Shown: piece by piece, positions 7,758 to 14,004 of the stretch | Numbering within the stretch: position 1 is the first letter of the stretch | Layout: every line of letters starts with the position of its first letter | DNA from: SHZI01 sp964371995 | GTDB lineage: Bacteria > Pseudomonadota > Gammaproteobacteria > Steroidobacterales > GCA-2729495 | Reading direction: 5' to 3' | DNA length: 22,896 nucleotides | Assembly: GCA_964371995.1 (NCBI GenBank) | Contig: CAYJPG010000043.1 | Location: 1-22,896 of the forward strand | Translations under genes and position numbers: made by a program | The notes under the pieces: model-generated | Database searches by the model: none | What the model was told of the DNA's origin: nothing | What the model saw: only the letters and a program-made list of their open reading frames with translations

Positions 7758-8243
7758 TCAGGGCCCGGCCTTCAGTTCCAGGATCTCCTGCCGGGGTTCA
7801 AGCACTCCGGTGAGGCGCCAGTTTCCCGCACCATCGCTGATCATTACATAGAGCCGCGTGTCGGCGCGCGGCATCGTGCCGGTGTAGAGATCGCCGCTGC
7901 GCTTCAGGATGACTTGCCGGTCCATCTGCTCCAGGGTGGGGTGTATCAATTCCAGTTTGAGGTTATCCGGCGCGGCGCCGCCGAGGCTGACAGTCACCGC
8001 CTGAGTGCTGCCCGCGGACTGTGCGTCGAACTGCAGCCGGGCGGCGACGCCCAGTTCTACAGCCCGCTTGTCACGCTGCTGATCCAGCTCGACCGCCATC
8101 GCGATCTGGCCGAAATCGTCCACTACCAGCGATGGCGGCGCCCCGGCGAGATACAGCGTGATGAAGCCCGCGATCACACTGCCGATCACTGGCGTGAGGA
8201 TGAACCAAACCCAGAAATGTCGATACCACGGCTTTGCTGTCAT
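7758..8243 (-). CDS. ccoH: cbb3 oxidase assembly protein CcoH (FixH)
   Basis: A 161-residue protein with one N-terminal membrane helix (about residues 9-33; the preceding KPWYRHFWVWFILTP is typical of FixH) and a periplasmic beta-rich domain. CcoH stays with the assembling cbb3 complex and is needed for its stability and maturation. The ATG overlaps the ccoG stop by four bases (ATGA) and the stop lies two bases before ccoI, so it is embedded in the operon. No metal motif is visible. Confidence 0.9.
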   Translation of the reverse strand: MTAKPWYRHFWVWFILTPVIGSVIAGFITLYLAGAPPSLVVDDFGQIAMAVELDQQRDKRAVELGVAARLQFDAQSAGSTQAVTVSLGGAAPDNLKLELIHPTLEQMDRQVILKRSGDLYTGTMPRADTRLYVMISDGAGNWRLTGVLEPRQEILELKAGP

Positions 8244-9622
8244 TGCGGGGGGCCGAAAAAGCGTGCGTCGCGTTGCGCCTGCACCGTACCGTCAACTGCA
8301 TCTTCCACGCGTATGTTCAGATCGGCCCTGCCTTGCGGTGCCGCGCTGCGCTCCACGCTGATCCGCGCTACTACGTCCAGCAGCGCGCCCGGGTCCAGAT
8401 CGATTGCAGCCGGTGCGGTTTCGATTTGCGCGCCGGACAGTCCGGTTACGCTGACGCGCACGCTGCGTGGCTCGTCCTCCTTGTTGAGAATCTTCAGCTG
8501 GTAGACGTTTTCGATCTGTCCGTCAGGCAGTTCGCGGTACAGCGTGTTTCTGTCGCGTATCACATCAAGGCGCACGGCGGCGCGGTTGGCCAGCGTGATC
8601 ACGAAGCCGGCGAACAGCAGCAACAGAATGGTGCCGTACAGGATGACCCGCGGCCGGAGGATATGCTGTGGCTTGCCCTGCACGGCATTCTGGGTGGTAT
8701 AGCGGATCAGTCCGCGTGGGTAGCCGACCTTGTCCATCACCACATCGCAGGCATCGATACATGCAGCGCAGGTGATGCACTCGTATTGCAGGCCCTTGCG
8801 GATGTCGATGCCTGTCGGGCATGCCTGTACGCACATCCGGCAGTCGATGCAGTCGCCGAGTTTGCTCGCGGCAGCGCTGGTACCGCGTTGCCGCCCGCCG
8901 CGCGGTTCGCCGCGGGCGGGATCGTAGGAGACGATCAGCGTATCGCGGTCGAACATGGCGCTCTGGAAGCGCGCATAGGGGCACATGTAGATGCAGACCT
9001 GTTCGCGCAGTGCGCCGGCGTTGCCGTAGGTGGCCAGACTGTAGAAGCAGATCCAGAAGGTCTCCCAGCCGCCGAGATCCAGAGCCAGCAGCGAGGTGCC
9101 CAGTTCACGGATCGGCGTGAAGTAACCGACGAAGGTGAAACCGGTCCACGCCGCGAAGCTGATCCACAGAATCTGCTTGGCGCTCTTGCGCAGGATCTTT
9201 TCCGCCGACCATGGCGCCTTGTCGAGCTTGATGCGCTGGTTGAAGTTGCCCTCGGTGAGTCGTTCCATCCAGACGAATATCTCGGTCCAGACGGTTTGCG
9301 GACAGACGTAGCCGCACCAGACGCGGCCTGCCACCGTAGTGGCGAAGAACAGCAGCAGGGCGGCCATGATCAGCAGCCAGGACAGGAACACGAAATCCTG
9401 CGGCCACAGCGTCAGGCCCAGGATGTGAAACTGGCGCGCCGGCAGGTCAAACAGGATGGCCTGGCGTGTTCCCCAGCGGAGCCAGGGCCCAAGGTAGTAG
9501 ATGCCGAGCAGTACGATGACCGCCGTGTTGCGCAGATTCGCAAAGAAGCCCTTGACCTCGCGCGCGTGAATCTTCGCGCGCCTCGCATACAGCGCCTCGA
9601 CTTCGACCTCGTTGCTGCTCAC
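8240..9622 (-). CDS. ccoG: cbb3 oxidase accessory protein CcoG (FixG), Fe-S
   Basis: The 460-residue protein has a cytoplasmic N-terminus, about five membrane segments, and two 4Fe-4S ferredoxin motifs: C258xxC261xxC264xxxC268P and C282xxC285xxC288xxxC292. Further cysteine pairs lie at WCGYVCP (103-107) and CIYMCP (210-214), both conserved in CcoG. A C-terminal periplasmic immunoglobulin-like domain follows the last helix (near 315-335). CcoG has been shown in Rhodobacter to reduce Cu(II) to Cu(I) for cbb3 assembly. The start is a GTG two bases after the preceding stop codon (TGACCGTG), so expression likely depends on coupling. Confidence 0.95.
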   Translation of the reverse strand: MSSNEVEVEALYARRAKIHAREVKGFFANLRNTAVIVLLGIYYLGPWLRWGTRQAILFDLPARQFHILGLTLWPQDFVFLSWLLIMAALLLFFATTVAGRVWCGYVCPQTVWTEIFVWMERLTEGNFNQRIKLDKAPWSAEKILRKSAKQILWISFAAWTGFTFVGYFTPIRELGTSLLALDLGGWETFWICFYSLATYGNAGALREQVCIYMCPYARFQSAMFDRDTLIVSYDPARGEPRGGRQRGTSAAASKLGDCIDCRMCVQACPTGIDIRKGLQYECITCAACIDACDVVMDKVGYPRGLIRYTTQNAVQGKPQHILRPRVILYGTILLLLFAGFVITLANRAAVRLDVIRDRNTLYRELPDGQIENVYQLKILNKEDEPRSVRVSVTGLSGAQIETAPAAIDLDPGALLDVVARISVERSAAPQGRADLNIRVEDAVDGTVQAQRDARFFGPPQ

Positions 9623-9624
9623 GG

Positions 9625-9933
9625 TCAGTCATCCCCGTCCGGCGCAGAGCCGGGCGAGGTGCGAATCAGGTATATCGATACCGCACTCGAGAGTGCGGCG
9701 ATCAGCCAGAAAAAAAAGAAAGCGATGCCGTAGGCCGTCATGCGTGAGGTTTCGATTTCGGCAGCAGAACCCTCGTGCAGCAGACCAGGATCGACAAAGG
9801 CGAAGAAGAGCATCGTGGCGAAGCTGGCGGCGAGGAGTGATGGCCAGAGCACGGCAGCCAGCACCTGGGCACGCGTGCTCCAGGGTCGTGGCGGCGGCGG
9901 ATCAGCGGGCTGGTACTCCGGCTGTTCGGTCAT
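9625..9933 (-). CDS. Small two-helix membrane protein inside the cco operon
   Basis: A 102-residue protein of unknown function. It has a proline-rich N-terminus (QPADPPPPRPW), a first helix about residues 24-47, a second about 67-91 and a charged tail ending DGDD. It lies between ccoP and ccoG with a 4-bp overlap with ccoP (ATGA) and a 2-bp gap to ccoG, so it is almost certainly made together with the oxidase. It is not CcoQ (present at 10893-11063), CcoH or CcoS. No cysteine or metal motif is present. By position it could be an extra subunit or assembly helper of the oxidase; this is inference. Confidence 0.8.
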   Translation of the reverse strand: MTEQPEYQPADPPPPRPWSTRAQVLAAVLWPSLLAASFATMLFFAFVDPGLLHEGSAAEIETSRMTAYGIAFFFFWLIAALSSAVSIYLIRTSPGSAPDGDD

Positions 9934-10862
9934 GGCTGCGCGCCGCCGCTGTTGCCGAGGCTTAACACATAGGCAGCCAGTACACGGATGCGATCCGGCG
10001 TCAGATAGTCATGCTGGGCCGGCATCTGGTTGCTGCGGCCTTTCATGAGTACATCGCGGATATCGGCATCAGTCGATCCGTGCAACCAGTCACCGTCGGT
10101 GAGGTTCGGTGCGCCGAGTATCTGGTTGCCTTTCGCGTCGGCACCATGGCACCCGATGCAGAAGCTCAGGAATTTCTGCCGGCCAGCGGCCACATCGGGC
10201 AGAAGGCCTGCCGGATCGGTTGCAGCAGATGCTGGCAACGTCGGCAGTGCACGCAGCCAGGCGATGACTTCGGTCACGCCCTGTTCGCCGAGTGCCGGGC
10301 CGAGGGCGGGCATCATGCCGGTACGTCCGTTGGTGATGGTCTCGATGACAGTGTCGGGCGCATTGCCCCACAGCCAGGCGGAGTCGGTGAGGTTCGGGAA
10401 GCCCTTGGCGCCGCGGCCGTCGGAGCCGTGGCAGGTGGAGCAACGGTTGAGGAAGATATTGCGCCCGAGCCGCAGCGCATCCGGATTGGCTTCGAGTTCA
10501 GGCAGCGGCACTCCGGAAAAAGCAGCGAAGACATTGCCGAAGCGTTTTTCAGCAGCGGCCATCTCCGCCTCGTACTGGCTCTTCTGGCTCCAGCCGCCGA
10601 TACCGGCGAAGTTGCCGAGACCGGGGTAGATCACGAGGTACACGATCATGAAGATGCCGGTGATCCAGAACAGCCACAGCCACCAGCGTGGCAGCGGGTT
10701 GTTGAGTTCCACAAGATCGCCGTCCCAGACATGGCCCGTGGTGCTCTTCTCCTCGGGCCGCTTCTCCTTGCGTTTGGTCGTCAGGGCCTGCAGCAGCCAC
10801 AGACAGCCTGCCAGTGTGCCGAGCGTCAGCACCCATACCCAGGCATTCCAGAATCCGCTCAT
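9930..10862 (-). CDS. ccoP: cbb3 oxidase dihaem cytochrome c subunit CcoP
   Basis: The 310-residue protein has two N-terminal membrane helices (about 5-25 and 60-79), joined by a charged loop with GHVWDGDLVELNNPLPRWW, the CcoP hallmark. Two cytochrome c domains follow, with haem sites CSTCH 141-145 and CIGCH 235-239 and candidate axial methionines M183/M184 and M280. CcoP takes electrons from soluble cytochrome c in the periplasm and passes them through CcoO to CcoN. A ribosome site GAGGAG lies before ATG 10862; the stop overlaps the next small gene by 4 bp. Confidence 0.96.
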   Translation of the reverse strand: MSGFWNAWVWVLTLGTLAGCLWLLQALTTKRKEKRPEEKSTTGHVWDGDLVELNNPLPRWWLWLFWITGIFMIVYLVIYPGLGNFAGIGGWSQKSQYEAEMAAAEKRFGNVFAAFSGVPLPELEANPDALRLGRNIFLNRCSTCHGSDGRGAKGFPNLTDSAWLWGNAPDTVIETITNGRTGMMPALGPALGEQGVTEVIAWLRALPTLPASAATDPAGLLPDVAAGRQKFLSFCIGCHGADAKGNQILGAPNLTDGDWLHGSTDADIRDVLMKGRSNQMPAQHDYLTPDRIRVLAAYVLSLGNSGGAQP

Positions 10863-10892
10863 CTACGCTTGCTCCTCGCCAGTTCAGCGATG

Positions 10893-11063
10893 TCAGGACC
10901 GGTTTTCCGGATCCGGGGGTGGTTTGTCGTCCGGCTCCAGCGGCAATTGTGCCGCAGCGTCGAAAGTCGCCTTCTGTCTGCTGCTGTACGCCCAGAAGCA
11001 GATGCCGATGAACAGCAACAGCATCACGACGGTAAAGATGCCGCGCAGCAGGCCGGGATCCAT
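10893..11063 (-). CDS. ccoQ: cbb3 oxidase small subunit CcoQ
   Basis: A 56-residue protein starting MDPGLLRGIFTVVMLLLFIG, one membrane helix, then FWAYSSRQKATFDAAAQLPL and an acidic proline-rich tail. The helix followed by W-A-[YW]-S-x-x-[RK]-x-x-x-F-x-x-A-A-x-L-P is the CcoQ signature; CcoQ stabilises the complex. The same frame is open further upstream to 11228, but the ATG at 11063, one base after the ccoO stop, matches the family start. It lies between ccoO and ccoP as in other cco operons. Confidence 0.93.
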   Translation of the reverse strand: MDPGLLRGIFTVVMLLLFIGICFWAYSSRQKATFDAAAQLPLEPDDKPPPDPENRS

Positions 11064-11064
11064 G

Positions 11065-11670
11065 TCAGCGGCCCTTGACGGCTGTGCCGAGGCCCTGCAG
11101 GTAGGTGACCAGCGCATCCATCTCGGTCTTGCCCTCGACGAGGGCCGAAGCGCCAGCGATGTCCTCGTCCGTGTAGGGCACGCCGATGGTACGCAGCCGC
11201 TGCATTTTAATCGGCGTGAGGCTGGCATCCAGTGTGTTCTCGCTCAGCCAGGGAAAGCCCGGCATGTTCGATTCAGGCACCAGGTCGCGCGGGTTGTGCA
11301 GATGTGCGCGCTGCCACTGATCGGTATAGCGGCCGCCGACGCGCGCCAGATCAGGGCCGGTGCGCTTGGAGCCGAACTGGAACGGACGGTCGTACACAGC
11401 TTCACCGGCCAGTGAGTAGTGACCATAGCGTTCGGTCTCGGCGCGAAAGGGGCGGATCATCTGTGAGTGGCATCCATAGCAGCCCTCACGGACGTAGATG
11501 TCTCGTCCCTCGAGTTGCATGGCGGTGTAGGGCATGACGCCTGGCGTCGGCTCTACGGCCTCGCGTGACATTATCAAGGGCACGATCTCCGCCATGCCGC
11601 CGATGCTGATCGCCAGCGCAGTCAGGATACCCAGCAGGCCGGCGGATTTTTCAATCGTTTCATGTCGCAT
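11065..11670 (-). CDS. ccoO: cbb3 oxidase monohaem cytochrome c subunit CcoO
   Basis: The 201-residue product starts MRHETIEKSAGLLGILTALA, with one membrane helix (about 10-34), then the periplasmic domain with haem site CYGCH (64-68) inside YVREGCYGCHSQMIRPF, followed by ERYGHYS and GPDLARVGGRY, all CcoO hallmarks. The frame is open to 11913, but ATG 11670 has GAGGAG just upstream and matches the family length. It hands electrons from CcoP to CcoN. It starts 14 bp after the ccoN stop. Confidence 0.95.
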   Translation of the reverse strand: MRHETIEKSAGLLGILTALAISIGGMAEIVPLIMSREAVEPTPGVMPYTAMQLEGRDIYVREGCYGCHSQMIRPFRAETERYGHYSLAGEAVYDRPFQFGSKRTGPDLARVGGRYTDQWQRAHLHNPRDLVPESNMPGFPWLSENTLDASLTPIKMQRLRTIGVPYTDEDIAGASALVEGKTEMDALVTYLQGLGTAVKGR

Positions 11671-11684
11671 TTTTCGTGCGCTCC

Positions 11685-13103
11685 TCAGGCCGGATCCAGG
11701 ACGGGCTGTACGACGCGTTGCTCGCTGGTGGCCACCGTCTTCCAGGTGTTCCAGGCCATGATCAGGGCGCCGCTGAGGAACATCACGCCACCCATCAGTC
11801 GTGCTGCATAGTATGGATAGGTGGCCTTCAGGCTTTCGATGAAGGTGAAGGTCAGGGTGCCGTCGCTGTTGACCGCGCGCCACATCAGTCCCTGCATCAC
11901 GCCGGCAATCCACATCGAAGCCACGTACAGCACGATGCCGATGGTGGCGATCCAGAAATGCAGGTCGATGGCTTTGGTGCTGTACATGCCTGTACGGCCG
12001 TAGACGCGCGGGATCAGCGCGTACATGCAGCCGAAGGTGACCATGGCAACCCAGCCGAGCGCACCGGAATGCACGTGGCCGATTGTCCAGTCGGTATAGT
12101 GCGACAAGGCATTGACTGTCTTGATCGACATCATCGGCCCTTCAAAAGTCGACATGCCGTAGAAGGACAGCGAGACGATCAGGAACTTGAGGACCGGGTC
12201 GGTGCGCAGTTTGTCCCAGGCACCAGACAGCGTCATGATGCCGTTGATCATGCCGCCCCATGACGGCGCCAGCAGCACCAGTGAGAACACCATGCCTACC
12301 GACTGGGCCCAGTCGGGCAGGCTCGTGTAATGCAGATGGTGCGGTCCTGCCCACATGTAGGTGGCGATCAACGCCCAAAAGTGCACGACTGACAGTCGGT
12401 AGGAGTACACCGGGCGGCCAGCCTGTTTCGGTACGAAGTAATACATGATGCCGAGAAAGCCCGCCGTGAGGAAAAAGCCCACTGCATTGTGGCCATACCA
12501 CCATTGCACCATCGCATCGACGATACCGGCATAGATCGGATATGACAGGCCCAGTGTCACCGGGATAGCGAGTGAGTTGACGACGTGCAGGATTGCGATG
12601 GTGATGATGTATGCGGCGAAGAACCAGTTCGCCACATAAATGTGCTTCACGCGTCGTTTGGCTAAGGTGCCGAAGAACACCACGCCGTAGGCGACCCAGA
12701 TCACGGTGATCAGCACGTCGATGGGCCAGATCAGTTCGGCGTATTCCTTGCCCTGGGTCATGCCCAGCGGCAGGGTGATGATCGCCAGTACGATGACCAG
12801 GTTCCAGCCCCAGAAGGTAAATGCCGCCAGCCATCCGGCATACAGGCGTACGTGGCAGGTGCGCTGTACCACGTAGTAGGACGCGGCGAAGAGTGCCGAG
12901 CCGCCGAAGGCGAAGATCACCGCATTGGTATGCAGTGGTCTCAGCCGGCTGAAAGTGGTCCACGGCAAGTCGAAGTTCAGCTCCGGCCACATCAGCTGGG
13001 CGGCGATGACGACACCGACCAGCATGCCGACGACACCCCAGACCACCGTCATGATGGAGAATTGGCGGACGACGACGTCGTTGTAGCTTTGTGATTTGTC
13101 CAT
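11685..13103 (-). CDS. ccoN: cbb3 oxidase catalytic subunit CcoN
   Basis: This haem-copper oxidase subunit I of the C family has about twelve membrane helices. With the start at 13103 it is 472 residues, the usual length. Visible hallmarks are RPLHTNAVIFAFGG (low-spin haem b ligand H58), WYGHNAVGFFLTAGFLG (copper site His), YSYRLSVVHFWALI (the helix with the cross-linked tyrosine of cbb3 enzymes), GPHHLHYTSLPDW (two further copper histidines) and IGHVHSGALGW (haem ligands). It reduces O2 to water with high affinity and pumps protons. The frame extends to 13166, but ATG 13103 has GGAG seven bases upstream and begins like other CcoN proteins (SYNDVVVRQFSIMTVVWG). Confidence 0.96.
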   Translation of the reverse strand: MDKSQSYNDVVVRQFSIMTVVWGVVGMLVGVVIAAQLMWPELNFDLPWTTFSRLRPLHTNAVIFAFGGSALFAASYYVVQRTCHVRLYAGWLAAFTFWGWNLVIVLAIITLPLGMTQGKEYAELIWPIDVLITVIWVAYGVVFFGTLAKRRVKHIYVANWFFAAYIITIAILHVVNSLAIPVTLGLSYPIYAGIVDAMVQWWYGHNAVGFFLTAGFLGIMYYFVPKQAGRPVYSYRLSVVHFWALIATYMWAGPHHLHYTSLPDWAQSVGMVFSLVLLAPSWGGMINGIMTLSGAWDKLRTDPVLKFLIVSLSFYGMSTFEGPMMSIKTVNALSHYTDWTIGHVHSGALGWVAMVTFGCMYALIPRVYGRTGMYSTKAIDLHFWIATIGIVLYVASMWIAGVMQGLMWRAVNSDGTLTFTFIESLKATYPYYAARLMGGVMFLSGALIMAWNTWKTVATSEQRVVQPVLDPA

Positions 13104-13152
13104 CAAGGCGCTCCGCGATGGAGTGTTGACCATGAATTTCTGCCGGCAATTC

Positions 13153-13166
13153 CTGATCTGTGTCAT
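13153..13166 (-). promoter_or_regulatory. Degenerate FNR/Anr-like box upstream of ccoN
   Basis: On the plus strand the site reads CTGAT-CTGT-GTCAT, which matches the TTGAT-N4-ATCAA consensus at seven of ten positions and keeps the TGAT...TCA core. It lies 50-63 bp before the ccoN start in the 130-bp gap, a sensible place for oxygen control of a cbb3 operon. No perfect box is present. Confidence 0.3.
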
Positions 13167-13233
13167 TGACAGGCAGGATTACACGCGCGGCAATTTACGG
13201 CCAATGTGCCTTGAAGGCAATGCGGGATTTACC

Positions 13234-13638
13234 TCATCGCCGCCGGGCGGGCGGAAAAAACCACCACGTTGCCACGACCAGTAAACCGACCAGCGTATAG
13301 CCGGCTGTAAATACCCACGGCGGCGCGTCGTAGAACAGGATCCGCTGCAGCCAGTGTTCGATGAAGCCACCCGTGTAGGTGGTGGCCCGGGCTTTGGTGC
13401 GCAGCCATATTTCCAGTGTGGTGAGCGGGCAGCTCAGGCCAAACCAGGATTCCGCGACGACGATGGCGATCGCGGCCAGATGCAGCAACCTGAACCACAG
13501 ACCGTTGACCCAGTTCCAGCTGCGCAGGTTGCCGATGACGACCAGTACAAGGCCGCCGACTATGAACACAACGAGGATGAGATGCGCGGCAAGCACCAGA
13601 TCTGCGAGTAAGGGGTAGGGCATGTCCTGCTTCGCCAT
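13234..13638 (-). CDS. DUF2784 family membrane protein
   Basis: A 134-residue protein with about four membrane segments: LLADLVLAAHLILVVFIVGGLVLVV near the N-terminus, then a helix with RLLHLAAIAIVVAESWFGLSCPLTTLE (the conserved E-x-x-x-x-x-x-C-P-L-T of DUF2784), and a C-terminal helix before PPARRR. The family is uncharacterised. A second in-frame ATG at 13623 (MPYPLL) is an equally good start. The gene stands between the cbb3 operon and the divergent dodecin gene, and could read through into ccoN, whose start is 130 bp downstream. Confidence 0.82.
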   Translation of the reverse strand: MAKQDMPYPLLADLVLAAHLILVVFIVGGLVLVVIGNLRSWNWVNGLWFRLLHLAAIAIVVAESWFGLSCPLTTLEIWLRTKARATTYTGGFIEHWLQRILFYDAPPWVFTAGYTLVGLLVVATWWFFPPARRR

Positions 13639-13655
13639 GGGCTTCGTCTGTCATC

Positions 13656-13672
13656 TATACTCGATTATCGAG
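13656..13672 (+). promoter_or_regulatory. -10 element with an overlapping palindrome in the DUF2784/dodecin gap
   Basis: TATACT (13656-13661) is a good -10 for the dodecin gene. Directly overlapping its end is the palindrome CTCGAT-T-ATCGAG (13660-13672). On the minus strand the same site holds GATAAT, a -10-like hexamer for the DUF2784 gene, so a protein bound here would cover both promoters. The operator role is inference. Confidence 0.4.
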
Positions 13673-13728
13673 CCGCAAGAATACCCGGCGCACTGTGCGC
13701 TGCAGCAAGCACAAGAGGAGATACCATC

Positions 13729-13929
13729 ATGGCCGTTGCCAAGATCACCGAACTGACGAGCAGCTCAAAGAAAAGCTTTGAGGATGCTATCGCGACCGGC
13801 ATCAAGCGGGCGACAAAGACCCTGGAACATGTCTCCGGCGCCTGGATACAGGATCAGGAAGTTGTGATCGAAAAAGGCAGCATCGTCGAATACCGCGTGC
13901 GGATGCGCGTGACCTTCGTTCTCAAGTAG
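13729..13929 (+). CDS. Dodecin family flavin-binding protein
   Basis: At 66 residues this matches dodecin: a beta-strand start (AVAKITELTSSS), one helix with KSFEDAIATGIKRATKTL, then GAWIQDQEVVIEKGSIVEYRVRMRVTFVLK. The S-x-x-S-[FW]-[ED]-[DE]-A and the ...Y-x-V-x-[ML]-x-V-x-F-x-L tail are characteristic. W39 corresponds to the residue region that stacks on flavin. Dodecins form hollow dodecamers that store or buffer flavins, and in some bacteria also bind CoA. A strong AGGAGA ribosome site lies before ATG 13729. It is a single gene, divergent from DUF2784 and 75 bp before the acyl-CoA synthetase fusion. Confidence 0.92.
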   Translation: MAVAKITELTSSSKKSFEDAIATGIKRATKTLEHVSGAWIQDQEVVIEKGSIVEYRVRMRVTFVLK

Positions 13930-14004
13930 GCGCCATTTGCTGCAGGTGATGGTTGCCGGGGCAGGTCGGCTACTGGCTTGCCGTGTCGTCATGAGTGACA
14001 CGCA

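Noticed and set aside
8234..9733. 499-codon open frame on the plus strand across ccoG
   Set aside because: It lies antisense to ccoG, which has clear Fe-S motifs and family length; its translation is His/Gln/Asp-rich with no domain. It is a high-GC shadow.
10011..11078. 355-codon plus-strand frame across ccoP and ccoQ
   Set aside because: Antisense to genes with haem motifs and good ribosome sites; no recognisable protein.
12142..13149. 335-codon minus-strand frame overlapping ccoN
   Set aside because: Alternate frame of ccoN; rich in Arg/His without any motif.
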